A DNA stretch of 64,000 nucleotides from Aliarcobacter lanthieri (GCF_013201625.1 NZ_CP053839.1:310001-374000); one strand, 5' to 3'. Shown: positions 52,497 to 62,470, numbered from the stretch's first letter. The notes: generated by a model not told the origin, from the letters alone. Program-made: numbers and translations.

Positions 52497-53747
52497 TTAA
52501 TTTTTTAAATATTCTTCAAATTCACTTCTAAATTTTTTAACAATACTAGCTATAATATCTTTTACTGCTGGTGCAAAAACACAAACAGTTTTTCCATTCA
52601 TAGTATCACACACATCAAATATTGTTTGTAAATCATCAGAAGTTGCTTTTCCATCTAATACATCTCTTAAAATTTTATCAATCCAACCACAACCTTCTCT
52701 ACAAGGAGTACATTGACCGCATGATTCATGATGATAGAACTCTATAATATTTTTTGCAACATCAACCATTGAAGCACTTTCATCAATAACAATCATTCCT
52801 CCAGTACCTAAAGTTGATCCTATATCCCACATTGATTCATAATCCAATACAGCTTTTTCTACTTCTTGCGCTGTTAATATTGGACATGATGTTCCACCTG
52901 GAATAATAGCTTTTAGTTTTTTACCTTCAAGCATACCACCACCTAGAACGTTTAGGAAATCAATCATTTTGTTTCCATATTCCATTTCATATACACCAGG
53001 ATTTTTAACTGGTCCAGAAATAGCAAAAAGCATAGTCCCTGGAGATTTCTCTGTACCGTATTTTGTATATCCTTGCGCTCCATTTTCTACAATATTTGGA
53101 ACAGATGAAATTGTTTCTACATTATTTACAGTTGCTGGTTGTCCATAGAACCATTCACACTCTTTACCATGTGGTTTAAGTCTTGGATGTCCTCTTTTAC
53201 CTTCTAATGATTCAATAAGTGCAGATTTTTCTCCACAAATATAAGCTCCTCCACCTCTATGAACTGTAATATCAACTTTAAAGTTATATTTGTCCATTAT
53301 TTTATCACCAATAATTTTAGCTTTATACGCTTCTTGTATTGCTTCATTCAATCTATCAATAAAGAATTTATATTCACCTCTAATATATATATACGCGTGA
53401 TTTGCTTGTATTGCCCAACAAGTACAAATAATACCTTCTATTAAAAGATGTGGATCATATTGAAAAATTTGTCTATCTTTAAAAGTTCCTGGTTCACTTT
53501 CATCACCATTAACAATTAGATATCGTGGACGCTCATCAACTGGTGGCATAAGCTCCCATTTTGGTCCACAGGCTGCTCCACCACCACCTTTTCCTCTAAG
53601 TCCAGATTTTGTAACTTCAGAAGTAACTTCTTCTGGTTTCATAGTAAAAAGTTTATCAATAGAAGAATATCTTCCATTTGCTAAAGCAACTTCAAGTTTA
53701 TGAGAGTTTGGAATATCAAAATTTTTACTTACTATTCTAGTTACCAT
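52497..53747 (-). CDS. nuoF: NADH-quinone oxidoreductase subunit F, with active-site variation
   Basis: 416-residue NADH- and FMN-binding subunit. Cluster N3 ligands are in CGQCTPCREGC. The FMN loop reads GLRGKGGGGAACGPKW (49-64) where most NuoF have a GRGGAGFPTGLKW pattern, and the nucleotide-site motif reads CGEKSALIESLEG, with Lys174 in place of the second glutamate of GEETAL. That glutamate contacts the NADH ribose in known structures, so cofactor preference may differ. Overlaps nuoE by 11 bases. Presence of NuoE/F contrasts with Campylobacter and Helicobacter, which replace them. Confidence 0.93.
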   Translation of the reverse strand: MVTRIVSKNFDIPNSHKLEVALANGRYSSIDKLFTMKPEEVTSEVTKSGLRGKGGGGAACGPKWELMPPVDERPRYLIVNGDESEPGTFKDRQIFQYDPHLLIEGIICTCWAIQANHAYIYIRGEYKFFIDRLNEAIQEAYKAKIIGDKIMDKYNFKVDITVHRGGGAYICGEKSALIESLEGKRGHPRLKPHGKECEWFYGQPATVNNVETISSVPNIVENGAQGYTKYGTEKSPGTMLFAISGPVKNPGVYEMEYGNKMIDFLNVLGGGMLEGKKLKAIIPGGTSCPILTAQEVEKAVLDYESMWDIGSTLGTGGMIVIDESASMVDVAKNIIEFYHHESCGQCTPCREGCGWIDKILRDVLDGKATSDDLQTIFDVCDTMNGKTVCVFAPAVKDIIASIVKKFRSEFEEYLKN

Positions 53748-54222
53748 TTTTGCACTCCCAAATTATTTTCTCTAACTTCTCTTTTGTTAATTTTCCATGA
53801 TAAACATTGTTTAAAGCTATCATTGGAGCATCTCCACAAGCACCTTGACATTCAACTTCATTAAAAGTGAATAGCCCATCTGCACTTGTTTGACCAGGCT
53901 CTAAACCTAAAGTATCTTTTATAAAAGATTTAAGTTCTCTTGCTCCCATAAGCATACAAGATACAGTTTTACATAATTCAATATGATATTTTCCAATTGG
54001 TTTAAGATTAAACATTGTATAAAAAGTTGCTACTTCATATACTTGCATTGGACTTTTATTAACTCTTGAAGCTACATAAACCATAGCTTCTGGACTTACC
54101 CAACCTTCTTGTTCTTGAACTATCCAAAGTGCAGGTAGCATACAAGAGTCTAATTTTGGGTATCTTGATACATACTCTTGAAATTTTGCTTCATTTTGTG
54201 GTGTATAACTAAAATTACTCAT
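53737..54222 (-). CDS. nuoE: NADH-quinone oxidoreductase subunit E
   Basis: 161 residues, thioredoxin-like [2Fe-2S] protein (cluster N1a) of the NADH module. The ligands are in CKTVSCML and VECQGACGDAP. The N-terminal helices (SCMLPALWIVQEQEGWVS) match the family. One-base overlap with nuoCD and 11-base overlap with nuoF. Confidence 0.94.
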   Translation of the reverse strand: MSNFSYTPQNEAKFQEYVSRYPKLDSCMLPALWIVQEQEGWVSPEAMVYVASRVNKSPMQVYEVATFYTMFNLKPIGKYHIELCKTVSCMLMGARELKSFIKDTLGLEPGQTSADGLFTFNEVECQGACGDAPMIALNNVYHGKLTKEKLEKIIWECKNGN

Positions 54223-55856
54223 TATCTATCAAACTCCCCAGCAATAAAATTCAAACTAGCCATTGTTATAACAGAGTCAGCAAGCATTGTACCTTCAACT
54301 ATTTTTGAAAAAGCTGCAAGTGAATAAAAACATGGTGGTCTACATTTTACTTTATATGGTCTTCCACTTCCATCACTTACAATGAAAAATCCTAATTCTC
54401 CATTTGTAGCTTCTGTTGAGCTATAATATTCACCTTTTGGAACTTTTATTCCTTCAAAAGTTAGTTTAAATTGATTCATTAATCCTTCAATATTTCCATA
54501 AACATCTTGTTTAAGTGGTAAAACAGCATTTGGAGCATATATATTTATAGCACCATCTGGCATATTTTTCATAGCTTGTCTAATAATTCTTATAGATTGA
54601 GTCATCTCTTCAAATCTACACATCATTCTATCGTAAACATCACCATGACTTCCGATAACTACATCAAAATCAAAGTTCTCATATCCATAATATGGTTTAT
54701 CTTTTCTCAAATCATGAGCAACTCCAGCAGCTCTTAAATTTGGACCAGAAATACCATATTTTATAGCAAAATCAGCTTTTATAATACCTACATCTTGAGT
54801 CCTATCTTGATAAATTCTATTGTGAGCAATTAAAGATAATGTATCACTAATACTTGTTTCTGTAGTTTTTAAAACAGCTTCTAAATCATCTTCAAAACCA
54901 TCATATAAATCAAATTCTAAACCACCAATTCTTGTATAAGTATTTGTCAGTCTAGCTCCTGTTAATTTTGATAATAAATCATAAGCTTGATCTCTTGCAG
55001 AGAATAAATACCAAAGACTTGTAAGCCCACCTAAATCAACCATATTTGCAGCATTACAAACAATATGATCAATAATTCTACTTAATTCTCCTATTACAAC
55101 TCTTATCATTTTAGCTCTAGGAGTTATATCTATATTTAGCATATCTTCAATTGCTTTTGCCCAACCAATGTTATTTAATATAGCACTACAATAATTTAAT
55201 CTATCTGTATATGGGATAACTTGAGAATATGTATGGTTTTCACATGCTTTTTCAAATCCTCTATGTAAGTATCCAATTTCAGTTACACATGCAGCTATTG
55301 TTTCACCTTCCATTGCAACAAAGTTCCTAATAGTACCATGAGATGCGGGGTGAGATGGACCAACATTTAAAAGCATTAAATCATCTATTTCTATATCACT
55401 ATAACCTTTTGATTTAAGTAAAGGTAACATTTCATCCATTAAATCTTCAGTTTCAGTACAAATTTGTCCTTTTGTAATTTGATAATCTTTTCTTAAAGGA
55501 TGACCAGTAAATTGGTGATGATTTAAAACTCTTTTTAAATTTGGATGACCAATAAATTTTATTCCATATTGATCAAAAGCTTCTCTTTCCGCCCAATCAG
55601 CAGAACCATAAATATCAAAAATAGAATCTACTGATAAAGTATTGTCATCTACAAAAGCTTTAACAGTAATTTCTTTTTTAAAGTTATTACTTCTTAGTAC
55701 ATAAACAACTGCAAATCTCGAAGGAGTGGTATCTGGAAATTTTAGATAATCAATCGCTGTAATATCTAATAAAAGAGTATAGCTTTCTTCATTTTTAAGT
55801 TTAAGAATAGTACTTCTTATATCTTTTGAATCAATCAATAAATCACACTTAAGCAT
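54222..55856 (-). CDS. nuoC: NADH-quinone oxidoreductase subunit C/D fusion
   Basis: 544 residues. The N-terminal ~140 are NuoC ([17 protein letters not shown] and HPLRKDY), joined to NuoD (about 155-544) with [30 protein letters not shown] and the C-terminal DPVFGEVDR-like end (NFIAGEFDR). The quinone-site His and Tyr region is in place. A fusion of C and D is known from E. coli, while several Campylobacterota keep them separate. Overlaps nuoB by eight bases. Confidence 0.94.
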   Translation of the reverse strand: MLKCDLLIDSKDIRSTILKLKNEESYTLLLDITAIDYLKFPDTTPSRFAVVYVLRSNNFKKEITVKAFVDDNTLSVDSIFDIYGSADWAEREAFDQYGIKFIGHPNLKRVLNHHQFTGHPLRKDYQITKGQICTETEDLMDEMLPLLKSKGYSDIEIDDLMLLNVGPSHPASHGTIRNFVAMEGETIAACVTEIGYLHRGFEKACENHTYSQVIPYTDRLNYCSAILNNIGWAKAIEDMLNIDITPRAKMIRVVIGELSRIIDHIVCNAANMVDLGGLTSLWYLFSARDQAYDLLSKLTGARLTNTYTRIGGLEFDLYDGFEDDLEAVLKTTETSISDTLSLIAHNRIYQDRTQDVGIIKADFAIKYGISGPNLRAAGVAHDLRKDKPYYGYENFDFDVVIGSHGDVYDRMMCRFEEMTQSIRIIRQAMKNMPDGAINIYAPNAVLPLKQDVYGNIEGLMNQFKLTFEGIKVPKGEYYSSTEATNGELGFFIVSDGSGRPYKVKCRPPCFYSLAAFSKIVEGTMLADSVITMASLNFIAGEFDR

Positions 55857-56364
55857 CTAAAAATCCTTTGTATTCTTTTACTCTATCTTTCAAAATTGAT
55901 TCATTTTTTGATTTCTCTTGAATTCTCATAATTGCATCAAGAACAGCTTCAGGTCTTGGAGGACAACCAGCAACATATTCATCAACAGGAATAATTTCAT
56001 CTATTCCTTGAACTGTTGCATAATTATCATAAAAACCACCAGAACAGGCACATGCTCCCATAGAAATAACCCATTTTGGTTCACACATTTGCTCATATAT
56101 TTTTTTTAAAATAGGTGCTTGTTTATATGAAATAGTTCCAGCTACTATTAATAAATCAGCTTGTCTTGGAGAAAATCTTACAACTTCTGCTCCAAATCTT
56201 GAAACATCATATTTTGCAGCTGCAACAGCCATAAATTCAATCCCACAACAGGCTGTTCCAAAAGCCATCGGCCAAAGAGAAAACGATCTTCCCCAATTAA
56301 CTGCAGCATCAAGCTTAGTAGTGATTATAGAATCACCTAAATTTGCTTCAACTCCTAATCCCAT
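55849..56364 (-). CDS. nuoB: NADH-quinone oxidoreductase subunit B
   Basis: 171 residues with the N2 cluster ligands: the adjacent cysteines in [11 protein letters not shown], then GACACSGG and [10 protein letters not shown]. This terminal cluster reduces quinone. Ten-base overlap with nuoA. Confidence 0.96.
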   Translation of the reverse strand: MGLGVEANLGDSIITTKLDAAVNWGRSFSLWPMAFGTACCGIEFMAVAAAKYDVSRFGAEVVRFSPRQADLLIVAGTISYKQAPILKKIYEQMCEPKWVISMGACACSGGFYDNYATVQGIDEIIPVDEYVAGCPPRPEAVLDAIMRIQEKSKNESILKDRVKEYKGFLDA

Positions 56365-56717
56365 GATAAAGCCTTTTTCTTATAGATATAGATTAAACCA
56401 ATAAATAGTAATCCCATAAAGATGAACATTTTAAATAGTCCAGCAACTCCTAATTCTACTACATTTATAGCCCAAGGAAACATAAAAATTACCTCTACAT
56501 CAAATAGTAAGAATGAGATTGCAACTAAGTAAAATTTTATAGAAAATCTTATGTTTGTAGTCCCAATAGGATTCGTAATCCCACTTTCATAAACTTTATT
56601 TTTATATTCTGAATCTTTATTTTGAGGTCCTATAAATCTTGTAAGCATAAATACACCTACAAGAATTAAACCAATAGCAATAAAAATTACAGATGCTAAG
56701 ATTAATTCAGTTGACAT
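56355..56717 (-). CDS. nuoA: NADH-quinone oxidoreductase subunit A
   Basis: 120 residues with three membrane helices; the loop [24 protein letters not shown] (in part) and the acidic [14 protein letters not shown] helix are diagnostic. First gene of the nuo operon, 38 bases downstream of a probable -10 element. Confidence 0.95.
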   Translation of the reverse strand: MSTELILASVIFIAIGLILVGVFMLTRFIGPQNKDSEYKNKVYESGITNPIGTTNIRFSIKFYLVAISFLLFDVEVIFMFPWAINVVELGVAGLFKMFIFMGLLFIGLIYIYKKKALSWD

Positions 56718-56754
56718 CTTTTTTCCTAATTTTCAAAAATTTTAATCAATTCTG

Positions 56755-56760
56755 ATTGTA
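56755..56760 (-). promoter_or_regulatory. -10 element of the nuo operon
   Basis: TACAAT on the minus strand, preceded by TTTGTG (extended -10), 38 bases upstream of the nuoA start. The 302-base region 56718-57019 between nuoA and the decarboxylase gene otherwise holds only AT-rich DNA and the second promoter listed next; I saw no RNA gene or repeat in it. Confidence 0.5.
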
Positions 56761-56948
56761 CACAAATTTATCAAACTTAACAATTTAATTTAACTCTTTG
56801 TTGTTAATTATAAAATAGAGTGTGAAAAAATGTAATACTTATCTTAAAAATATATTATTTTATATTTTGTAGATAATATTTAATAGATTTTTAAATTTGT
56901 AACATATTATGAATTATGCTACAAAAAGAAACATCTAAAAACTAATTA

Positions 56949-56954
56949 TATAAT
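56949..56954 (+). promoter_or_regulatory. Possible -10 element of the menaquinone decarboxylase gene
   Basis: TATAAT in the context AATTATATAATTTT, 66 bases before the chosen start at 57020. Several similar AT-rich hexamers lie nearby, so the choice is uncertain. Confidence 0.3.
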
Positions 56955-57019
56955 TTTAATAAATAAAATGATAAAGTCAATTTTATTATTAAATGAATAA
57001 ATCAATTTTAGGGAATGAA

Positions 57020-58834
57020 ATGCAAAAAGCTATAGAATTATTAAAAAAAAATAATCTTCTAAAAATTATAGATGATGAACTAGATATTTATTTAGAAGTT
57101 CCTCATGTTGCCTATATAGAGGTAAAGAAAGAGGAATCAAAAGCTATATTATTTACAAATGTAGTGGATAGAAAAAATGAAAAAAAGTTTGATATTCCAG
57201 TTTTAATGAATGTATTTTGTAATGAAGAAGCTGTAAAATTATTTATTGGTGATGGTGATAAAATTGGTTCTGAAATAGAGAGTTTACTTAAACTTAAACC
57301 ACCTGTAACTTTTAGTGAAAAGATTTCAACTTTTACAAAATTATTTGCTTTAAAAAATACTATCCCAAAAAAGTTAAAAGCTAAAGGAGAATGTCAAGAA
57401 ATTATAAAATTAGGAAATGAAGCAAAACTTAGTGATTTACCTATTATAACAACTTGGGAACAAGATGGAGGACCATTTATTACAATGGGTCAAGTTTATA
57501 CACAAAGTTTAAATGGAGAATTAAAAAACCTTGGGATGTATAGACTTCAAGTTTATGAGGATAATACTTTAGGTATGCATTGGCAAATTCATAAAGATTC
57601 TAACCACTTCTTCCATGAATATAAAAAAGCTGGTAAAAATATGCCAGTTACTATTGGAATTGGTGGAGATCCTATGTATATTTGGTGTGGACAAGCACCT
57701 CTTCCAATAGGAGTTTTTGAACTCATGTTATATGGATTTGTAAAAAATACTCCTGCAAAACTTGTAAAATCTATTACTAATGATATTTGGATACCTTCTG
57801 ATAATGATTTTGTTATTGAAGGATTTGTGGATACAAGTAAATTTAAAATAGAGGGACCTTTTGGCGACCATACTGGATATTATACACTTGAAGAAGAATT
57901 TCCTTTCATGGAAGTAAGTGCTATTACAAGTAAAAAGAATCCAACATTTTTAGCAACAGTTGTAGGTAAACCACCCCTAGAAGATAAATATATGGGGTTT
58001 GCTACTGAAAGAATTTTCTTACCACTACTAAAAACAACTGCTCCAGATTTAGTTGATTATTATATGCCTGAAAATGGTGTATTTCATAACTTAATAATTG
58101 CAAAGATAAATAGCTTCTATCCTGGACATGCAAGTCAAATGATGCATGCATTTTGGGGAGTAGGGCAGATGAGTTTTGTAAAACATGCTATTTTTGTAAA
58201 TTCTGATGCTCCAGAGCTTACAAATCATGATGCTATAACAAAACATATATTAAATAGAATAAATATAGAGGATATTTTAATTTCAAAAGGGGTTGTTGAT
58301 CATCTTGATCACTCTAGTCCAAAATTTGCTATTGGTGGAAAGTTAGGTATTGATTGTACTGGAAATGAAATAGAAGAACTGGGGATTACACTTTTAGAAG
58401 ATAGTGAATTGCTAAGTAAAATGCAACATATAAGTGAAGATATAAGAGGATTGAAACAGTATTACAAAGATACTAAAAATCCTATTTGTATTATAACTGT
58501 AGACAAAACTAGAAGCCAGAAATATCTTTTTGAAGACTTAAAACCACTATTTTCTCATATAAAAATTTTAGTGATTGTTGATAATAAATCAAATGATTTG
58601 GAAAATACTTATATGTTAATTTGGAGAGTTGTAAATAATATTGACTCAAATAGAGATTTATATATTGATGGACAAACTTTATGTTTAGATGGAACAAATA
58701 AGAATTCACTTGATGGATTTACAAGAAGATGGCCAGATGATGTAGATTGTACAAAAAGTGTAATTGATAGTTTAAGAGAAAGAAAAATTATTGATATAGA
58801 TGATGAATTTATTAAAAAGTACCAGTTATATTAG
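57020..58834 (+). CDS. UbiD-family decarboxylase of the futalosine menaquinone pathway
   Basis: 604 residues when started at MQKAIELLKK (57020; AGGGAATGAA upstream); an in-frame ATG at 56993 has no ribosome site. It belongs to the UbiD family, which uses prenylated FMN: the 'TWEQDGGPFIT' and 'GMHWQIHKDSN' segments and the conserved EGPFGDHTGYY motif with the key acidic and arginine residues of the site. Length and pattern fit the SCO4490-type menaquinone decarboxylase that acts on 1,4-dihydroxy-6-naphthoate-pathway intermediates. It needs a UbiX prenyltransferase, not seen here. Divergent from nuo, whose product uses menaquinone. Confidence 0.88.
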   Translation: MQKAIELLKKNNLLKIIDDELDIYLEVPHVAYIEVKKEESKAILFTNVVDRKNEKKFDIPVLMNVFCNEEAVKLFIGDGDKIGSEIESLLKLKPPVTFSEKISTFTKLFALKNTIPKKLKAKGECQEIIKLGNEAKLSDLPIITTWEQDGGPFITMGQVYTQSLNGELKNLGMYRLQVYEDNTLGMHWQIHKDSNHFFHEYKKAGKNMPVTIGIGGDPMYIWCGQAPLPIGVFELMLYGFVKNTPAKLVKSITNDIWIPSDNDFVIEGFVDTSKFKIEGPFGDHTGYYTLEEEFPFMEVSAITSKKNPTFLATVVGKPPLEDKYMGFATERIFLPLLKTTAPDLVDYYMPENGVFHNLIIAKINSFYPGHASQMMHAFWGVGQMSFVKHAIFVNSDAPELTNHDAITKHILNRINIEDILISKGVVDHLDHSSPKFAIGGKLGIDCTGNEIEELGITLLEDSELLSKMQHISEDIRGLKQYYKDTKNPICIITVDKTRSQKYLFEDLKPLFSHIKILVIVDNKSNDLENTYMLIWRVVNNIDSNRDLYIDGQTLCLDGTNKNSLDGFTRRWPDDVDCTKSVIDSLRERKIIDIDDEFIKKYQLY

Positions 58835-59298
58835 ATAACTGGTCTATTTAATCTTAAAAAATATAATGATGGAAGAACTAAACCAAAAGTTATAGCTATT
58901 AAGATAGCTATTGCTTTTAAACCATTATGGACAAAAAGTTCTATTAACTCAATTGTTGCTCCAAATCTATTTATGTCAATTAAGTTTATCATTGCGCTAA
59001 AAGCATAAGTTCCTGGTAATATTGGAATAATTGATGCAACAGTATATACAGGACGTGGTATTTTATATTTTCGTGACCAATAAAGAGCGATGATACCTAT
59101 AATTGCTGAAGCTAAAAATGTAGCTAACTCAATACCAAAATCTAAAGCTAAAAAGATAGTTCTTAAATCATAAACTATTGCTCCTCCTAATGCACAATAT
59201 TTTAAAGTATGTTTTGGAACATTAAAAACCATTCCAAATCCAATAGATGCACAAGCAGCAAATATAGCTTCAATTAAAAGTTTAAAAATTAGATCCAT
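58831..59298 (-). CDS. Threonine/serine exporter family, small subunit (YjjB/DUF3815-like)
   Basis: 155 residues when begun at MDLIFKLLIEAIF (59298; AAAGGATAAAT upstream), with five hydrophobic helices. The middle GALGGAIVYDLR-like segment ('CALGGAIVYDLRT') and SIIPILPGTYAFSAM match the C-terminal half of ThrE, known as YjjB. It should form a two-part transporter with the gene just upstream (two-base gap). Substrate in this group may be succinate, threonine or serine. Its stop overlaps that of the decarboxylase gene by four bases. Confidence 0.8.
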   Translation of the reverse strand: MDLIFKLLIEAIFAACASIGFGMVFNVPKHTLKYCALGGAIVYDLRTIFLALDFGIELATFLASAIIGIIALYWSRKYKIPRPVYTVASIIPILPGTYAFSAMINLIDINRFGATIELIELFVHNGLKAIAILIAITFGLVLPSLYFLRLNRPVI

Positions 59299-59300
59299 AT

Positions 59301-60071
59301 TTATCCTTTGAATCCTAAAATTGTAAATGCTAAAATAATACCTATACAAGTGGATAAAGTAAGAATCATTCCATCCATCCATCTACCCCATCCCATCATC
59401 ATATATCCTTTAAATGAATCCAATATAGAGTTTACAAAAGCAAATCCAGGAGCTAGAAGTAAAACACTGGCTGCCATCGCTATATTTGGAGTTTCACTAA
59501 AACCATATACTTTTGAAAGGCCAGCAATTATTGTAGCAACAAAAGCAGTTATTCCAAAACTTATAATCATCACAAATCTTCTTTTTGCTAGCTCTTGTCT
59601 TGTAAACATTGCAATACTAGAAGCTATAAAAGTAATTGTAAGAGCCATGATATCTCCACCTTGTAAATATGCAAAGCTAGAGCAAGCAAGTCCTACCATA
59701 AAAATAACTAACCATCTATTATAATAGTTTGGTTCAATATTTTTTAAAATAGTATACAAATAGTGTATATCATGGTCATTTCTTTCCATTTGTAAAACTA
59801 TTTTTTGAATTTCACAAACAATACTCATATTGATAGGTTTATGGTGTACTCTTCTAGTTGTAGTTACTGATCTTCCATGATATAAAGTTGTTAAAACAAT
59901 TGCTGATGGAATAAGTGAAATTTCAACAGAATTTGCACCTAATGCTTTACCAAGTCTTTGGGCTGTTTGTTCTATTAAAATACTTTCTGCTCCATATTCA
60001 CTCATTAAAACAGCTGCTTTTATAATACCTCTTGTTATGATTGATTGATCTTCGTGAGATAAATTTTCCAT
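59301..60071 (-). CDS. Threonine/serine exporter family, large subunit (YjjP/DUF1212-like)
   Basis: 256 residues: a cytoplasmic N-terminal domain (about 1-110, with 'LLMSEYGAESILIEQTAQRLG' type helix and VTTTRRVHHKP) and five hydrophobic helices after residue 115. This equals YjjP, the N-terminal half of ThrE. The segment GFAFVNSILDSFKGYMMMGWGRWMDG, here noted by its core 'DSFKGYMMMGWGR', is the family hallmark before the last helix. It pairs with the downstream small subunit. Export of threonine/serine or succinate is a family inference. Confidence 0.82.
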   Translation of the reverse strand: MENLSHEDQSIITRGIIKAAVLMSEYGAESILIEQTAQRLGKALGANSVEISLIPSAIVLTTLYHGRSVTTTRRVHHKPINMSIVCEIQKIVLQMERNDHDIHYLYTILKNIEPNYYNRWLVIFMVGLACSSFAYLQGGDIMALTITFIASSIAMFTRQELAKRRFVMIISFGITAFVATIIAGLSKVYGFSETPNIAMAASVLLLAPGFAFVNSILDSFKGYMMMGWGRWMDGMILTLSTCIGIILAFTILGFKG

Positions 60072-60116
60072 TGTTTTCTTTTCATTTTGAATTTATGAAA
60101 TTATACAAATTTTGTT

Positions 60117-60122
60117 ATAATA
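60117..60122 (+). promoter_or_regulatory. -10 element of the coaX-hisG run
   Basis: TATAAT in the context TTTTGTTATAATAAAGG, 24 bases before the ATG at 60141. Confidence 0.6.
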
Positions 60123-60140
60123 AAGGTTTTAAGGATAAGA

Positions 60141-60473
60141 ATGAAAACAATAACAGAATTTTTTCTAAAAAAAAATATATTATTTAAAGACTTTAAAGAA
60201 GTTTTACCAAAAGAGTTAAATAGTAGAAAAAAGATACAGATTTATGTCGGAACTACAATAGATTTGAAATTTTATGCGATATTTGTAGTGGATAGTAAAA
60301 GCAGATTTATACGAAAGAATGCAGATGAATTAATATCTTTAACAAATACTTTAAGCTCTTATTTGGCTCACAATTTTAAAGTCAAAGAACTATTTATTAG
60401 TAGTCCACTTTGTTCAAAAGCAAAAGAGTATTTAAAAAATAGTGGTTGGAGTGTAAGAGTTGATTTTATGTGA
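60141..60473 (+). CDS. Unknown protein of 110 residues upstream of coaX
   Basis: Predicted soluble alpha/beta protein: N-terminal helix, a strand with QIYVGTTIDLKFYAIFVV, a Lys/Arg-rich turn (DSKSRFIRKNADELI) and C-terminal LFISSPLCSKAKEYLKNSGW. I recognise no family. It has its own promoter and AAGGATAAGA ribosome site and overlaps coaX by 14 bases, so it is probably translated and coupled to coaX. A link to coenzyme A synthesis is only positional. Confidence 0.6.
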   Translation: MKTITEFFLKKNILFKDFKEVLPKELNSRKKIQIYVGTTIDLKFYAIFVVDSKSRFIRKNADELISLTNTLSSYLAHNFKVKELFISSPLCSKAKEYLKNSGWSVRVDFM

Positions 60474-61086
60474 TATTGGAAATACGACTTTTCATTTTTT
60501 AATAGATGGAAAACATAAAAAATATTTTTTAGATGAAAAAATACCAAAGTTTAAAGATGAGATTTTTTATATAAGTGTTAATGAAAAAGCTACAAAAAAG
60601 TTACTTAAAAAAAATCCACAAGCAAAAAATTTATCAAATATTATAAAATTTGATACAACATATAAAGGAATGGGTATAGATAGAATTGTTGCTTCGATAT
60701 ATCAAGAAAATACTATAGTTGTTGATGCAGGAAGTGCAATAACAGTTGATATTATAGAAAATAAAATTCATAAAGGTGGATTTATACTTTTAGGAGTATA
60801 TAGTTTTTTAAAAAGTTATGAAAAAATATCAAAAAAACTAAAGGTAGATTTTGAAAAAAATATTAATTTAGATAAAATTCCACTTCAAACAAAAGATGCT
60901 ATTTTGTATGCTTTAACGAAATCCATCATTTTACCTATCAAAGAAGTAAGTTTAAATAAAAATATAATTTTTACTGGTGGAGATGGAGAATTTTTAAGCC
61001 AATTTTTTGAAAATAGCCAATATAAAAAAGATTTAATATTTGAAAATATGAAAAGGATAATAGATGCTAACAATTGCATTGCCTAA
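60460..61086 (+). CDS. coaX: Type III pantothenate kinase
   Basis: Phosphorylates pantothenate, the first step to coenzyme A. 208 residues, a compact form. Landmarks are the N-terminal LCDIGNTTFHF phosphate loop, GMGIDR, VVDAGSAITVD and FTGGDGEFL. It starts with TTG inside the preceding gene, with GGAG about eight bases upstream. It overlaps hisG by 23 bases. Confidence 0.9.
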   Translation: MILCDIGNTTFHFLIDGKHKKYFLDEKIPKFKDEIFYISVNEKATKKLLKKNPQAKNLSNIIKFDTTYKGMGIDRIVASIYQENTIVVDAGSAITVDIIENKIHKGGFILLGVYSFLKSYEKISKKLKVDFEKNINLDKIPLQTKDAILYALTKSIILPIKEVSLNKNIIFTGGDGEFLSQFFENSQYKKDLIFENMKRIIDANNCIA

Positions 61087-61672
61087 GGGAAGAATTGCAG
61101 ATGAAACTCTAGATAGATTTGAAAAAGCTTTTGGAGAGAAGTTTATTTTTGAAGATAGAAAACTTATTATGGAAAAGGCTGGATTTAAATTTTTAAATGT
61201 AAGAAATCAAGATGTTCCAACTTATGTTATGCATGGAGCTGCTGATTTGGGTGTTGTTGGACTTGATGTTTTAGAGGAAAAAGAGTACGACTTGATAAAA
61301 CTTTTGGATTTAAAACTTGGTCGTTGCAAAGTTGCTTTTGGTTTAAGAGCAGGTGAGAAATTAAATTTTGATAAAAGTAAAATTACAATAGCTACAAAAC
61401 ACGAGAAAATAGCTAAAAAATATTTTGAGCAAAAAGCTATGGCAGTTGAGATTATAAAGCTTTATGGTTCTATCGAATTAGCTCCTTTGGTTGGGCTTTG
61501 TGACTGTATTGTTGATATTGTTGAAACTGGCGAAACTATGAAACAAAATGGACTTGAAGTGGGACCTACTATCATGGAAACGACTGCACATTTAATAGCA
61601 AATAAAAACTCCTTTTATGCAAAAAAAGATTTGATATTTGACTTAAAAGATAAATTAGAGAAGTTTTTATAA
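61064..61672 (+). CDS. hisG: ATP phosphoribosyltransferase, short form
   Basis: First enzyme of histidine synthesis. At 202 residues it is the short HisG lacking the regulatory domain, which in known cases requires HisZ. Landmarks are ALPKGRIADET, the GAADLGVVGLDVL segment and the PRPP loop DIVETGETMKQNGL. The ATG lies 23 bases before the coaX stop with AAAAGGATAA upstream. Confidence 0.95.
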   Translation: MLTIALPKGRIADETLDRFEKAFGEKFIFEDRKLIMEKAGFKFLNVRNQDVPTYVMHGAADLGVVGLDVLEEKEYDLIKLLDLKLGRCKVAFGLRAGEKLNFDKSKITIATKHEKIAKKYFEQKAMAVEIIKLYGSIELAPLVGLCDCIVDIVETGETMKQNGLEVGPTIMETTAHLIANKNSFYAKKDLIFDLKDKLEKFL

Positions 61673-62367
61673 TGGGTTTAGATTTATATGCAAAAATAGA
61701 AGGATTTTTAGATTTTGAAGAGGAGATTTATACTCTTCATAAAGAGTTTTTAAAATTTATAATTGTAAATGATATAGACAATATTATAGATATTGGTTGT
61801 GGTCAAGGATATTTTTTAGAAAATCTAAAGATAAATAAAAAAAGAGCTTTTGGAATAGATTTGAGTAAGGAACAAATAAGGATTTGTGAAGAGAAGAATT
61901 TAAATGCAAAAGCTATGCCTTTATGTGAAGTTAAAGATAAATTTGATTGTGCAACTGCAATTTTTGATGTGCTTAACTATATTCCTAAAAATGAACTTCC
62001 TTTATTTATAAATGAAGTTAGTAATGTATTAAATGAAAATGCTTATTTTATCTTTGACATAAATACATATTTTGGATTTGATGAGGTTGCACAAGGAACT
62101 ATAACAATAGATAATGAAGATAGATTTATTGCAATTGATGCTAATTTTGAAGACAATAAACTTCAAACAGATATTACACTTTTTGAAAAAGATGAAAGTG
62201 GAAAATTTATAAAAGAACAAGATAGTATAATTCAAGAATATCATTCAAAAGATGAGTTAGAAAAGCTTATAAAAATAAATTTTGAGATTATAGAAATAAA
62301 AGAATTTTTCCTTCATACTGATGATAATCCAGACAAATTGATATTTATTTGCAAAAAAATAAAATAA
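61672..62367 (+). CDS. Class I SAM-dependent methyltransferase
   Basis: 231 residues. The SAM-binding motif I is DIGCGQGYFLENL (about residue 42), followed by the acidic GIDLS at the end of strand 2 and FDCATAIFDVLNYI as motif II/post-II. The substrate is unknown; the C-terminal half is beta-rich and acidic, as in small-molecule methyltransferases of this group. It overlaps the hisG stop by one base, so is in the same transcript. Confidence 0.85.
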   Translation: MGLDLYAKIEGFLDFEEEIYTLHKEFLKFIIVNDIDNIIDIGCGQGYFLENLKINKKRAFGIDLSKEQIRICEEKNLNAKAMPLCEVKDKFDCATAIFDVLNYIPKNELPLFINEVSNVLNENAYFIFDINTYFGFDEVAQGTITIDNEDRFIAIDANFEDNKLQTDITLFEKDESGKFIKEQDSIIQEYHSKDELEKLIKINFEIIEIKEFFLHTDDNPDKLIFICKKIK

Positions 62368-62470
62368 TTTCTTAAGAATGTGTATTTTTTACACATGGCT
62401 TAATAATAATTATTAACTAATACTACTTTAATCCCTAAAAAATAATCTAAAAACTATAATAAATATACTT

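Noticed and set aside
62379-62425. Fur- or PerR-like operator (TTAATAATAATTATTAA) before the chemoreceptor
   Set aside because: The palindrome consists only of A and T apart from its edges, which is common by chance here, and it sits too far upstream of the likely -10 to be convincing.
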